DNA from: Erythrobacter sp. EC-HK427
GTDB taxonomy: Bacteria; Pseudomonadota; Alphaproteobacteria; Sphingomonadales; Sphingomonadaceae
Length of the DNA stretch: 64,000 bases
Reading direction: 5' to 3'
Assembly (NCBI RefSeq): GCF_902498745.1
Contig: NZ_LR701479.1
Location: 1,244,292 to 1,308,291, forward strand
The translations under genes were made by a program, and so were the position numbers. The notes beneath the pieces were generated by a model. That model had not been told where the DNA came from, did no database searches, and saw only the letters and a list, made by a program, of their open reading frames with translations. This document shows, piece after piece, positions 53,407 through 64,000 of the stretch (the stretch's first letter is position 1; every line of letters begins with the position of its first letter).

Positions 53407-53778
53407 TTACTTCAGTTCGACGGTGCCGCCGGCTGCTTCGATCTTGGCCTTCACTTCTTCGGCTTCCGCCTTGTTCACGCCTTCCTTGAGCGGCTTCGGC
53501 GCGCTTTCGACCAGCGTCTTGGCTTCGGTCAGGCCCAGGCCGGTGATGGCGCGGACTTCCTTGATGACCTGGATCTTCTTGCCACCGTCGCCGGTGAGAA
53601 TGACGTCGAATTCGGTCTTCTCTTCAACAGCTTCAGCAGCAGCAGCCGGACCAGCAGCCACAGCGACAGCAGCAGCGGCGCTAACGCCCCATGCTTCTTC
53701 GAGGGCCTTGGCGAGATCGGCAGCTTCCAGGACGGTAAGCGTCGACAGTTCTTCAACAAGCTTGGCAATGTCAGCCAT
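53407..53778 (-). CDS. rplL: 50S ribosomal protein L7/L12
   Basis: 123 residues. It forms the stalk dimers that recruit translation GTPases. The helical N-terminus ([22 protein letters not shown]), an Ala-rich hinge (about 35-52), and the globular C-terminal domain starting [31 protein letters not shown] are normal. It follows rplJ by 74 bases. rpoB, the usual next gene, is not adjacent but at 60.2 kb on the other strand. Confidence 0.98.
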   Translation of the reverse strand: MADIAKLVEELSTLTVLEAADLAKALEEAWGVSAAAAVAVAAGPAAAAEAVEEKTEFDVILTGDGGKKIQVIKEVRAITGLGLTEAKTLVESAPKPLKEGVNKAEAEEVKAKIEAAGGTVELK

Positions 53779-53852
53779 GATGTATCACTCCAAAATATAG
53801 GCGGGACGATATGTCCCATGATGTTTCGTATCTCTTTGCGAGAAAGCGTCCC

Positions 53853-54368
53853 TTACGCTGCGTCCTTGGCGGCATATGCGCCGAAGACACGGGCGAGCTT
53901 GGCAGCAGGCGCGTTGACGACCTGTGCGATCTTGGTGGCGGGCGCGTTGACCAGCCCCACGATCTTGCCACGCAGTTCGTCGAGGCTGGGCATGGAGGCG
54001 AGCGCCCTCACACCAGCTTCGTCGAGCACCTGCGTGCCCATCGAGCCACCGACGATTTCCAGCTTGTCGTTCGTCTTGGCGAATTCGACAGCGGCCTTGG
54101 CAGCCGCGACCGGATCAGTTGACCAGGCCAGCGCGGTCGGGCCGGTGAGGAATTCCTCCAGCCCGACATAATCGGTGTCTTTCAGGGCGAGCTTGGCGAG
54201 ACGGTTCTTCGCAACCTTGTAGGTAGCCCCTGCATCACGCATCTTGTTCCTGAGATCGGTGGACTGCTCCACGCTCAAGCCGAGATTGCGGGTGACAACC
54301 ACCACGCTAACCTCTTGGAAGACACTGTTCAGCTGGGCGACCGCGTCGGTTTTTTGCGAACGATCCAT
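53853..54368 (-). CDS. rplJ: 50S ribosomal protein L10
   Basis: 171 residues, ATG with AAGGAG 6 bases upstream. It anchors L7/L12 to 23S rRNA. VAQLNSVFQEVSVVVVTRNLGLSV and MRDAGATYKVAKNRLAKLAL match the N-terminal domain; the C-terminal helix binds L12. Usually preceded by rplK-rplA, but here the upstream gene is a PfpI-like protein. A 270-base leader precedes it. Confidence 0.98.
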   Translation of the reverse strand: MDRSQKTDAVAQLNSVFQEVSVVVVTRNLGLSVEQSTDLRNKMRDAGATYKVAKNRLAKLALKDTDYVGLEEFLTGPTALAWSTDPVAAAKAAVEFAKTNDKLEIVGGSMGTQVLDEAGVRALASMPSLDELRGKIVGLVNAPATKIAQVVNAPAAKLARVFGAYAAKDAA

Positions 54369-54673
54369 GCCGTACTCCTTCTACATGATCGCTAAGGCCC
54401 TGCGGCCCGGCGATCGGCTCAAATCACCACACGGCTGATGCCGCACGGCTCTCGGTTTGCCCGATACGCATGACGCGATCGGGCGGGTCCGTTGATGGGG
54501 AAGGAGGTGCGCGATACATCACGCGGATGGCGCAACCCGGAGGCGGCGCCGAAAACTCTGTCCCCGTCTAGGCCGCAAATTAAGACCGGCAAATCCCGGT
54601 CAGCAGCTGTCTCGGACGGATGACCGGCGAACCGGTCGGGGCGGGCCTTTACTGGCCGCACCCCGAAAGTCAA
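54369..54673 (-). promoter_or_regulatory. rplJ promoter and long leader (candidate L10 autoregulatory leader)
   Basis: Minus strand: TTGACT (54668-54673), 16-base spacer, TAAAGG (54646-54651). The untranslated leader of about 270 bases is GC-rich with several pairing arms (for example CCGGTTCGCCGG). A folded leader bound by L10-L12 is known for rplJL in many bacteria; its conserved kink-turn was not confirmed by eye. Confidence 0.55.
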
Positions 54674-54688
54674 GCACGCGATCACCCT

Positions 54689-55735
54689 TTAGCGAGCGGA
54701 AAGTGCCGTTCTTGCCTCCGCAATCGCGGCTTCGAGTTGCGGTTCGGGAAAATACGGCAGTGCCAGCTCCATCACTCGCAAGGCGGGGGCAAGCAATGCC
54801 GGATCGCCATTCGCCTCGACCGCCCGGTAATAGCCCCAGATCGCCACCAGCGGGACATCGACGCTGCCATCCTGCCGCTGCAAGGCGTCGGCGAGACCGG
54901 CCGGGTCTCCTCCGATGGCCTGGGAGACCAACTGTAGGCTGTGTTCGTCGACCCACGGCGTCCGCGCCGCCGGTTCGCGGCTAAGCGCGCGCAGAGTGGC
55001 ATCGGCGGCGGCAGCGACCGAATAGGGATTCTGCCCGGTCACCAGCCTGCCATCGGTCACGACAAAGGGCAGCATCATCGGCGCTTCGCTGAATCTTGCA
55101 CCCAAGCTCTCGGCCTCGCTTTCGACAAAGAAGGGAAATTGCGGTGCCCAGCGTTCACCGAACAGCGCTTCCTCCTCGTCGGTGAAGCCCGTCAGGCTGC
55201 GACCGCTAAGCCACGGCGAGCCATCGGCATTGCGCATCTGCGTCAATACGGCAGGCCCATGGCAAACTGCCGCGATCACACCGCCGCTAGTCTCGGTGTC
55301 GATCAGCAATTGCTGGAGCACCTGGCTGAAGGGCAAATCGAACATCGCCCCTTTGCCGCCGATCACCATGATGGCCGCATATTGTCCGCGCATGGCCGGA
55401 TCGAGCCGCAAGGTATCGGCAAGTGCGGCGCTGGCTTCCGCATCGGCGGCGAAGGCGGCGTTGTAGGGCTTATTCGCATCGAACGCATCGGCGACAACCG
55501 CGCCCCCTTCGGGACTGGCGATATCTACGTGCATTCCGTTTGCCGTGAACACCAGCCAAGCCTGTGCAAGCTCGTCCATTTCAAAGCCCGGCTGGACGTC
55601 GCCGCCGCCGCGCCCGTGGCTGCTGACGACCAGCAGGACGCGGTCGGGCAGCGGAGCGGCGGGGGGCTGGTTTTGTGCCTGCGCGGTGGCGGCAGTGAGA
55701 AGAAAGGCGCAGAATATCGTGATCCAGCGGATCAT
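54689..55735 (-). CDS. exported DJ-1/PfpI family protein
   Basis: 348 residues from the ATG at 55735, with GGAG 6 bases upstream; ATGs at 55741 and 55747 are alternatives. A signal peptide ends at TAQAQ. The DJ-1/PfpI domain spans about 30-260, with a nucleophile elbow AAVCHGPA (Cys at about 174) and a family Glu in FEMDELAQAW. The C-terminal 90 residues are Ala/Leu-rich and unmatched. Related Hsp31-like proteins are glyoxalases or chaperones; periplasmic location is unusual. Confidence 0.85.
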   Translation of the reverse strand: MIRWITIFCAFLLTAATAQAQNQPPAAPLPDRVLLVVSSHGRGGGDVQPGFEMDELAQAWLVFTANGMHVDIASPEGGAVVADAFDANKPYNAAFAADAEASAALADTLRLDPAMRGQYAAIMVIGGKGAMFDLPFSQVLQQLLIDTETSGGVIAAVCHGPAVLTQMRNADGSPWLSGRSLTGFTDEEEALFGERWAPQFPFFVESEAESLGARFSEAPMMLPFVVTDGRLVTGQNPYSVAAAADATLRALSREPAARTPWVDEHSLQLVSQAIGGDPAGLADALQRQDGSVDVPLVAIWGYYRAVEANGDPALLAPALRVMELALPYFPEPQLEAAIAEARTALSAR

Positions 55736-55804
55736 TGTCATCTCCATGGTTAAGGGAAAGGGAGCAAGGAGGAGTGCCCGCAACTTGGGCACTCCTCACC
55801 CGGT

Positions 55805-56032
55805 CTATTCGCTGTCGTAGCTCAGCAAATCGCCCGGTTGGCATTCGAGCTCGCGGCAGATCGCTTCCAGCGTGCTGAAGCGGATGGCCTTCGCTTTGCC
55901 GGTTTTGAGGATCGAGAGGTTGGCGAGGGTGAGGCCGACGCGCTCCGCCAGTTCGGTCAGCGTCATGCGGCGGGCGTAAAGCAGGTCGTCGAGTTTGACC
56001 ATGATACGGTTTCCTTCTGAATCAGCGCCCAT
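55805..56032 (-). CDS. Cro/CI-type HTH regulator (YozG-like)
   Basis: 75 residues. ATG at 56032 sharing one base with the DUF2975 stop (TGATG), with GGAAGG upstream. The helix-turn-helix LTELAERVGLTLANLSILKTGKAKAIRFSTLEAICRELECQPGDLL is the short YozG-type repressor. Such regulators lie next to DUF2975 genes in many bacteria. An internal Met (56002) is a possible start. Confidence 0.9.
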   Translation of the reverse strand: MGADSEGNRIMVKLDDLLYARRMTLTELAERVGLTLANLSILKTGKAKAIRFSTLEAICRELECQPGDLLSYDSE

Positions 56033-56583
56033 CACACGGTTCCTTCCAGATCATCGCGCATTTCAGCGCCGCGTTTGAACACCCGGGCGAGGATGAAGAG
56101 GAGGATGACGATCAGCGCGCCGCTAAAGTCGAAGCCGCCTTCGAAGCTGACGCTCGCCTCGTCGAACTGCTCGGCCCAGTCGGCCACCATGATGCCGATT
56201 GCGGCCATGGGAAATTCGATCAGCTCCACCCCCAGCATCAGCCACGCCATGCGCGACAGCCGGTCGGCGTTCACCGGTGCAAAAGGATCGCCATCGCCCA
56301 CCGTGCGGATAATCCGGCGCAGATTGTCGAAGAAGGCGAAGAGCATTCCGACCGCCAGCAAGGCCAGCGTGATAACGCCGAGTATCGGGCCAAGCGGGAA
56401 GTCCGCAGCATCAGGCCCAAGCTCTTCCGCCAGGGCGCGGACAATCTCGCCTTCGGCGAAGAACATGACGGGGATGGACACCAGCAAGGTGAAGGCGGCG
56501 ATCCCCAGCAAGACCAGCATGAGGATGACCAGCACCTGCCCGATCAGCAGCAGCGGATCGCGGAATCGTTGTGATGTGGACAT
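56032..56583 (-). CDS. DUF2975 domain-containing membrane protein
   Basis: 183 residues, with TAGGAGA 7 bases before the ATG. Four membrane segments (about 13-40, 65-88, 110-135, 152-168). IIRTVGDGDPFAPVNADRLSRMAWLML is the DUF2975 core. Function unknown; it may sense membrane signals and pass them to the HTH partner encoded next, to whose gene it is coupled. Confidence 0.86.
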   Translation of the reverse strand: MSTSQRFRDPLLLIGQVLVILMLVLLGIAAFTLLVSIPVMFFAEGEIVRALAEELGPDAADFPLGPILGVITLALLAVGMLFAFFDNLRRIIRTVGDGDPFAPVNADRLSRMAWLMLGVELIEFPMAAIGIMVADWAEQFDEASVSFEGGFDFSGALIVILLFILARVFKRGAEMRDDLEGTV

Positions 56584-56609
56584 GGAATGTCTCCTACCGA
56601 AAGTGCAGC

Positions 56610-56741
56610 TCAGGCGAGCATGGGGGCGGCGGTTGCGACCAATTGCGTGGCGGCAGGCACTGCGGTGACGGCGGACAGGCTGGTGGCGGTGATCATCACG
56701 GCGACGAGCAGGGCGGCGAAGTGGGTAGCGAAACGGGTCAT
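56610..56741 (-). CDS. 43-aa small exported peptide
   Basis: An ATG at 56741, with AAGGAG 8 bases upstream, opens 43 codons: MTRFATHFAALLVAVMITATSLSAV, then an Ala/Val-rich tail to PMLA. It looks like a signal peptide with little after it. It starts the operon with DUF2975 and HTH genes, 26 bases before DUF2975. Not recognised; it could be a leader peptide, signal molecule or small membrane protein. Confidence 0.6.
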   Translation of the reverse strand: MTRFATHFAALLVAVMITATSLSAVTAVPAATQLVATAAPMLA

Positions 56742-56764
56742 TTATCGATCTCCTTGATGTGACT

Positions 56765-56830
56765 TATTGAAGAACGATATGGCCGAGTCGCAGTTTATTG
56801 TCAATCAATAATATTGAAAAACAATATGGC
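56765..56830 (-). promoter_or_regulatory. paired operator-like sites and promoter of the DUF2975 operon
   Basis: Two near-identical 19-bp sites (TATTGAAGAACGATATGGC, 56765-56783; a second copy at 56812-56830, 17/19 identical) are 47 bases apart. The second holds a perfect palindrome ATATTG-AAAAA-CAATAT. Between them a minus-strand TTGACA (56799-56804) with ATATCG 18 bases on forms a promoter whose -10 lies in the first site. Confidence 0.6.
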
Positions 56831-56979
56831 GCGCATCGTTTTGCGATAGGCAAGGCGAGTCGGATCGTGACGATGTGTATGGAATGCCCTACTCTTTTTG
56901 GCGATTTTCTCCCGTGTGACGCGTCAAAAGTTTTTCGCTCCGCCCCTCGCCAGCCTGCCCGCAGCGGGCGAGTGTGATG

Positions 56980-57023
56980 AGGGGCGAAGCGAAGCTAATG
57001 CTGCGATTCGGGTGTAGGACAGC
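56980..57023. repeat. 44-nt dispersed repeat, copy B
   Basis: Matches 6672-6715 at 36/44 positions. Located between the DUF2975 operon promoter and the TonB-receptor 3' end. Confidence 0.65.
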
Positions 57024-57026
57024 GCA

Positions 57027-57062
57027 ATCGCCCGCGCCCCTTTGGAGCAAGGCGCGGGCGAT
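57027..57062. terminator. 12-bp hairpin after the TonB receptor gene
   Basis: ATCGCCCGCGCC pairs perfectly with GGCGCGGGCGAT around a 12-base loop, 22 bases past the stop at 57084. No T run follows on either strand, so it may act as an mRNA-stabilising end or Rho-dependent terminator. Confidence 0.55.
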
Positions 57063-57083
57063 CGCTTCCTCAAGACCGGGCGG

Positions 57084-59189
57084 TCAGAGCTGCGCGGTCA
57101 GGCGCAGCCACACCCCGCGGCCCGCACCGGGCAGGCGGTCCCCCAGCGGCACATCCGATGCGCCCGCGCGGTTGCGGCCCGAAAGATGCGGCTGGTAGAA
57201 GCGATCGAACAGGTTCTCGACCCCCGCTTCCAGCGCGATGGCGTCGGTCACGCCGTAGCGGGCGAACAGGCCGACCACGGCATAGCCCTCGCTCGCCGCC
57301 TCGCCATTGGTGAGCGAGACATCTTCCTGCCCCGCTGCTGCGACCAGTTCCGCGCCCAGCGACAGCGCATCCCGTTGCCACACGCCCGCCAGCCGCAAAC
57401 TCGCCGGAGCGACGCGGTAGAGATTGTCGGCAATATCGCGCCGCTCGCCGCGCACCAAGCTGGCTGTTCCCGACAGCTCGACACCCGCCACCGGGCGCAG
57501 CGCGAAATCGAGATCGACACCGTACAGCTCGGCATCGACATTGGCGAAGCGCAGCGGTGTGGGATCGCCGTTCATATTGGCGACCATCTCCACCGGACTG
57601 TCGATCACGCCCACGGTGCCATCGAAGGGCACGCCTTGGATGTAATCGTCCACCCGCCGGTAAAACGCCGTTGGGCGCAGCGTGGCGATCTCGCTTTCAT
57701 AGTCAAAGCCGATCTCGGCAATCCATGCGGTTTCCGGCTCCAATGCAAGGTTGCCGACATAGATGTTGCCGTCTGCAAGGCCGTAGCTTGCCTCGGTCGG
57801 CAGCCAGGCGAAGCGTTCGAGCACGCTCGGCACCCGCTCCTTGCGCGCCAGCGTCAGGCGGGGTGTGACATCGCCCAGCGGCACCCAGCCGCGCAGCACC
57901 GCATCCACAGTGGTATCCGCCGTCTCGCGCTCGGCAGCGACGAAAGCGGCGCCGAGCACGCGCGGCCCCATCGGTACGGCGCTGCCCAGCTCTGGCTCGC
58001 CCGCGCTTTGGCCGGTGTGGTCGATCCGCAGGCCCGCTTCCAGCTCCACAAGGTCCAGCGCACCGCGCCATTGCACAAAGCCGCCGAAGCGGTCCGAGGC
58101 AAGATCGGGCTGGGCATCGAGGAAGAAGGCGGCATTGGTAGGGTTGGTGATGCGGACGAACTTGTCCACCAGCTCGAAATCGCCGCCGATCTGGAAATAG
58201 CTGCCGCGCTCGCCGAAGCGCAGCGACGCCTCGCCGGTGGTCGTATCGGCATCGGCAAAGGTGGCGCGCGCCTGCATCGGCGGGGCGGCGGGCTGGCGGG
58301 TGGTCTGGTTGTCCATCAAATGGCGCACCGCGACATGGCCCAGCCGCAGATCCAGCGCGACATTGTCGGAGAGCTCCCCGCGCCAGCCGCCCTGCACGAA
58401 GTCCGTATCGAAATAGACGATGTCGAGCGCGAAGGGCGGATTGCCCGAAGGATCGGTTTCGCTGCGCCGGTATTCGGCCCAGACTTCGCCGCCCGCTAAT
58501 CGCAGGCCGCCATGCACGCCGTACAGATTCCGCTTGAACGAAGTGCCGACGGCCGTGCCGCCGGGGAAGCGGTAATCCCCGCCTTCCTCCCGGCTGGCGA
58601 GCACGCCGAGCCGCCAGTCCTCCGATGCGATCGCCGCAAGGCCGCCCACGGCGTAGCTTTCGTCCACGCTGCGATACTGGCTGGCGAGGCGCACTTGCGC
58701 ATCAAGGCTTTCGCCGCTTGCAAAGCGCGCCTGCATCAGCTCGGCATTCACCGCGCCCGCCAGCGACGGGCCTTGCGAAACAGGCGCAACCCCGCGCGCG
58801 ATCTCCAGCCGCTCGACCAGCACCGACGGCGCATAGTGCAAGGGCGGGTCCATGGCGTTGGGCCCGCCACTGGCGAAACGCTGCCCGTTGACACGGCCCA
58901 GCACGCGCTCGCCCGCGAGCCCGCGATAGGAGAGCTGGCCGGACAAAGCGCCATTGCCCACCAGCGCGCCGCCCGGAACCCGCGCGGCAATCGCGGCGGC
59001 ATCGGCGGGCAGGGCGATCTGCTGCGGCGGTTTGACCGCGTCGGTCGCCGGGTCGGGGGTGGTGGCGGTGACGACGATGGTGTCGGTCAGTACGGTATCG
59101 GGATCGGTTTCCTGCGCCGCGAGCGGCTGGGTCACCAGAAGGGAGCCGGAGGCAAGCAATGCCGCCCGGCAGAGGGTCTTGGAAAACAT
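57084..59189 (-). CDS. TonB-dependent receptor (probable copper type)
   Basis: 701 residues from the ATG at 59189. A signal peptide ends at PLAAQ; a TonB-box-like DTIVVTA follows (about 36-42). The plug domain (about 60-165) contains LSYRGLAGERVLGRVNGQR and NAMDPPLHYAPSVLVERLEIARG; the 22-strand barrel ends LRLTAQL with a C-terminal hydrophobic residue. The plug and barrel resemble OprC/NosA-type copper receptors, and the preceding gene encodes a His-rich protein, so copper import is plausible but not proven. Confidence 0.87.
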   Translation of the reverse strand: MFSKTLCRAALLASGSLLVTQPLAAQETDPDTVLTDTIVVTATTPDPATDAVKPPQQIALPADAAAIAARVPGGALVGNGALSGQLSYRGLAGERVLGRVNGQRFASGGPNAMDPPLHYAPSVLVERLEIARGVAPVSQGPSLAGAVNAELMQARFASGESLDAQVRLASQYRSVDESYAVGGLAAIASEDWRLGVLASREEGGDYRFPGGTAVGTSFKRNLYGVHGGLRLAGGEVWAEYRRSETDPSGNPPFALDIVYFDTDFVQGGWRGELSDNVALDLRLGHVAVRHLMDNQTTRQPAAPPMQARATFADADTTTGEASLRFGERGSYFQIGGDFELVDKFVRITNPTNAAFFLDAQPDLASDRFGGFVQWRGALDLVELEAGLRIDHTGQSAGEPELGSAVPMGPRVLGAAFVAAERETADTTVDAVLRGWVPLGDVTPRLTLARKERVPSVLERFAWLPTEASYGLADGNIYVGNLALEPETAWIAEIGFDYESEIATLRPTAFYRRVDDYIQGVPFDGTVGVIDSPVEMVANMNGDPTPLRFANVDAELYGVDLDFALRPVAGVELSGTASLVRGERRDIADNLYRVAPASLRLAGVWQRDALSLGAELVAAAGQEDVSLTNGEAASEGYAVVGLFARYGVTDAIALEAGVENLFDRFYQPHLSGRNRAGASDVPLGDRLPGAGRGVWLRLTAQL

Positions 59190-59276
59190 AACAATCTGTT
59201 CCGTCAATATAGAGCAACAGCGCGCGCACGGAGACAGCTCCGGCGCGGCCTGGTTTTTGGCGAATCTATAGAGGGG

Positions 59277-59825
59277 TCAGAGTGTTAACGGCGGGCCGCG
59301 CAAGGGCGGGCGCACATGGCGCAGCGGGGGAATGATGGCGGATTGCAGCGGCGGAGCCTCGGCTCCGTCGCCCTGCAACAGTATGGCAGCAGGCTGTGGC
59401 TGCTCGGGAACTCCGGCCGCAAGGCTGCCACCGGAAAAGGCACACTGGCCTTGCGGGGTAAAGCCTTGCGCGCCGCTATCGTCGCCGGCCTCGTCGCTTG
59501 CGTCATCGCCGGAAGCAAGGCCCGAAGCGGGGCCCGAAGCAGGCCCATGCCCCATCGCCGCATGATCGACCCCGCCCGTCGCGTGATGCGCGTGATGATC
59601 CTCCTCGCCCGCTGTGGAACCGGCCGCGGCAGGCTGCGGATCATAGGCTGCAAAGGCGCGGGCCAGCGCGTTGGTGGAAGGGCAGGGGGTAATGCTGACA
59701 ATATGCGCCGTTGACGGCGCCAGCATATGCCCGCCCGGCACCAGCCCCTGCGCGGCCAAAGACGCCAACAGGAGGAGGAACAGCCGTGTGCCATGGCCAC
59801 GGAAAATCCGGCGCAACGCGTGCAT
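59277..59825 (-). CDS. DUF2946-like exported His-rich protein
   Basis: 182 residues. N-terminal hydrophobic segment RLFLLLLASLAAQGLVPGG. Central His-rich segment (EEDHHAHHATGGVDHAAMGH) should bind metal; CAFSGG and a Pro-rich end follow. This pattern is typical of DUF2946 proteins associated with copper receptors. It is 87 bases upstream of the TonB-receptor gene on the same strand. Confidence 0.6.
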   Translation of the reverse strand: MHALRRIFRGHGTRLFLLLLASLAAQGLVPGGHMLAPSTAHIVSITPCPSTNALARAFAAYDPQPAAAGSTAGEEDHHAHHATGGVDHAAMGHGPASGPASGLASGDDASDEAGDDSGAQGFTPQGQCAFSGGSLAAGVPEQPQPAAILLQGDGAEAPPLQSAIIPPLRHVRPPLRGPPLTL

Positions 59826-60161
59826 AACCCGCCGCCGCTAGCCGATGCGTGTGACAATGTCACCTGTGATTTGCAAATGCGGCGACACCCCCATTGACCC
59901 CATCCAACACGCCCCCTATATGCGCCCCCTAGCCGGAGAGCTTCGAGCAAGGTGGGCCTTTACGCGGGGGCGCGCCACAGGACGGAAGTTCCGGCATCTG
60001 CGTGAGACACGGATACAACAAGGCTGCGAGCGCGGCACCGGTTGCGGTGCGCCCATCGTCGGCCTTTTTCGCGTCTTGCGCTGCTCCCCCGCTTAACGAC
60101 ATTTCTCAGTGCCCGTGACAGTCACGGGTGCACACACGCGAAAAAGAGGCCGTTCCGTATT
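59826..60161. other. rpoB upstream region
   Basis: About 335 bases, no credible gene. A CCCGTGA-CAG-TCACGGG hairpin (60112-60128) lies 34 bases before rpoB. A T run (60066-60069) after GC-rich sequence at about 60038-60062 may be part of a leader. No rplK-rplA-rplJ-rplL precedes rpoB here, so it must have its own promoter, not identified by eye. Confidence 0.45.

Positions 60162-64000
<3,839 letters not shown>

Noticed and set aside
56571..56762. 63-codon plus-strand ORF opposite the DUF2975 operon start
   Set aside because: Gly-rich shadow; the minus-strand 43-aa ORF has the ribosome site and signal-like sequence.

Overview
This 64 kb window is a GC-rich, densely packed stretch of chromosome from an alphaproteobacterium. 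It most likely belongs to the Sphingomonadales (Erythrobacteraceae or Sphingomonadaceae type). The grounds are a CtrA orthologue with Asp51 and GANTC (CcrM) sites upstream, a DUF4167 RNA-binding-like protein beside hisS-prfA-prmC, an lptB-rpoN pair, dispersed palindromic repeats of the kind common in sphingomonads, and a copA/copB copper module. I found no rRNA or tRNA gene, CRISPR array, phage or intact transposon. Most of it is housekeeping core with small accessory insertions.

Layout. 0-8 kb: end of a DUF1800/DUF1501 pair, an SLC13 transporter, an SDR - membrane protein - trmB translationally coupled cluster, ctrA with a long repeat-rich upstream region, and a lower-GC DUF2971 gene. 8-20 kb: rpoN, lptB, ppa, hisS-prfA-prmC, DUF4167, lnt, metK and DUF418, with palindromic repeats inserted in and between genes. 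20-30.5 kb: MFS transporter, a GbsR regulator with two small membrane proteins divergent from an ABC exporter, a four-gene coupled operon (DUF2141, membrane protein, GST, small exported protein), and the two subunits of a 3-oxoacid CoA-transferase with two unrelated genes between them. 30.5-38 kb: a candidate small RNA with a strong terminator, a CDC48-type AAA ATPase, a DUF559 endonuclease-like protein, an MscS channel, polA, and an unusual acidic undecapeptide-repeat lipoprotein. 38-45.4 kb: a class A beta-lactamase-like protein, then a copper locus (DUF305-LVIVD fusion, small membrane protein, copB, copA, and a divergent CsoR regulator with a palindromic operator). 45.4-54.7 kb: DUF885 protein, groEL/groES with a CIRCE element, MATE pump, a PagL-like gene whose 3' end is duplicated around a small insert, a BLUF photoreceptor, and rplL/rplJ with a leader. 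54.7-64 kb: DJ-1/PfpI protein, a 43-aa peptide - DUF2975 - HTH operon with paired operator-like sites, a TonB receptor with a His-rich DUF2946-like partner, and rpoB running off the right edge.

The observations most worth following up are the candidate sRNA at about 30.60-30.76 kb, the 75-bp tail duplication at pagL, the DUF305-LVIVD fusion in the copper locus, the 43-aa peptide/DUF2975/HTH operon with its twin sites, and the repeat-encoded N-terminus of PrmC. All functional calls were made by reading motifs; no database search was run.
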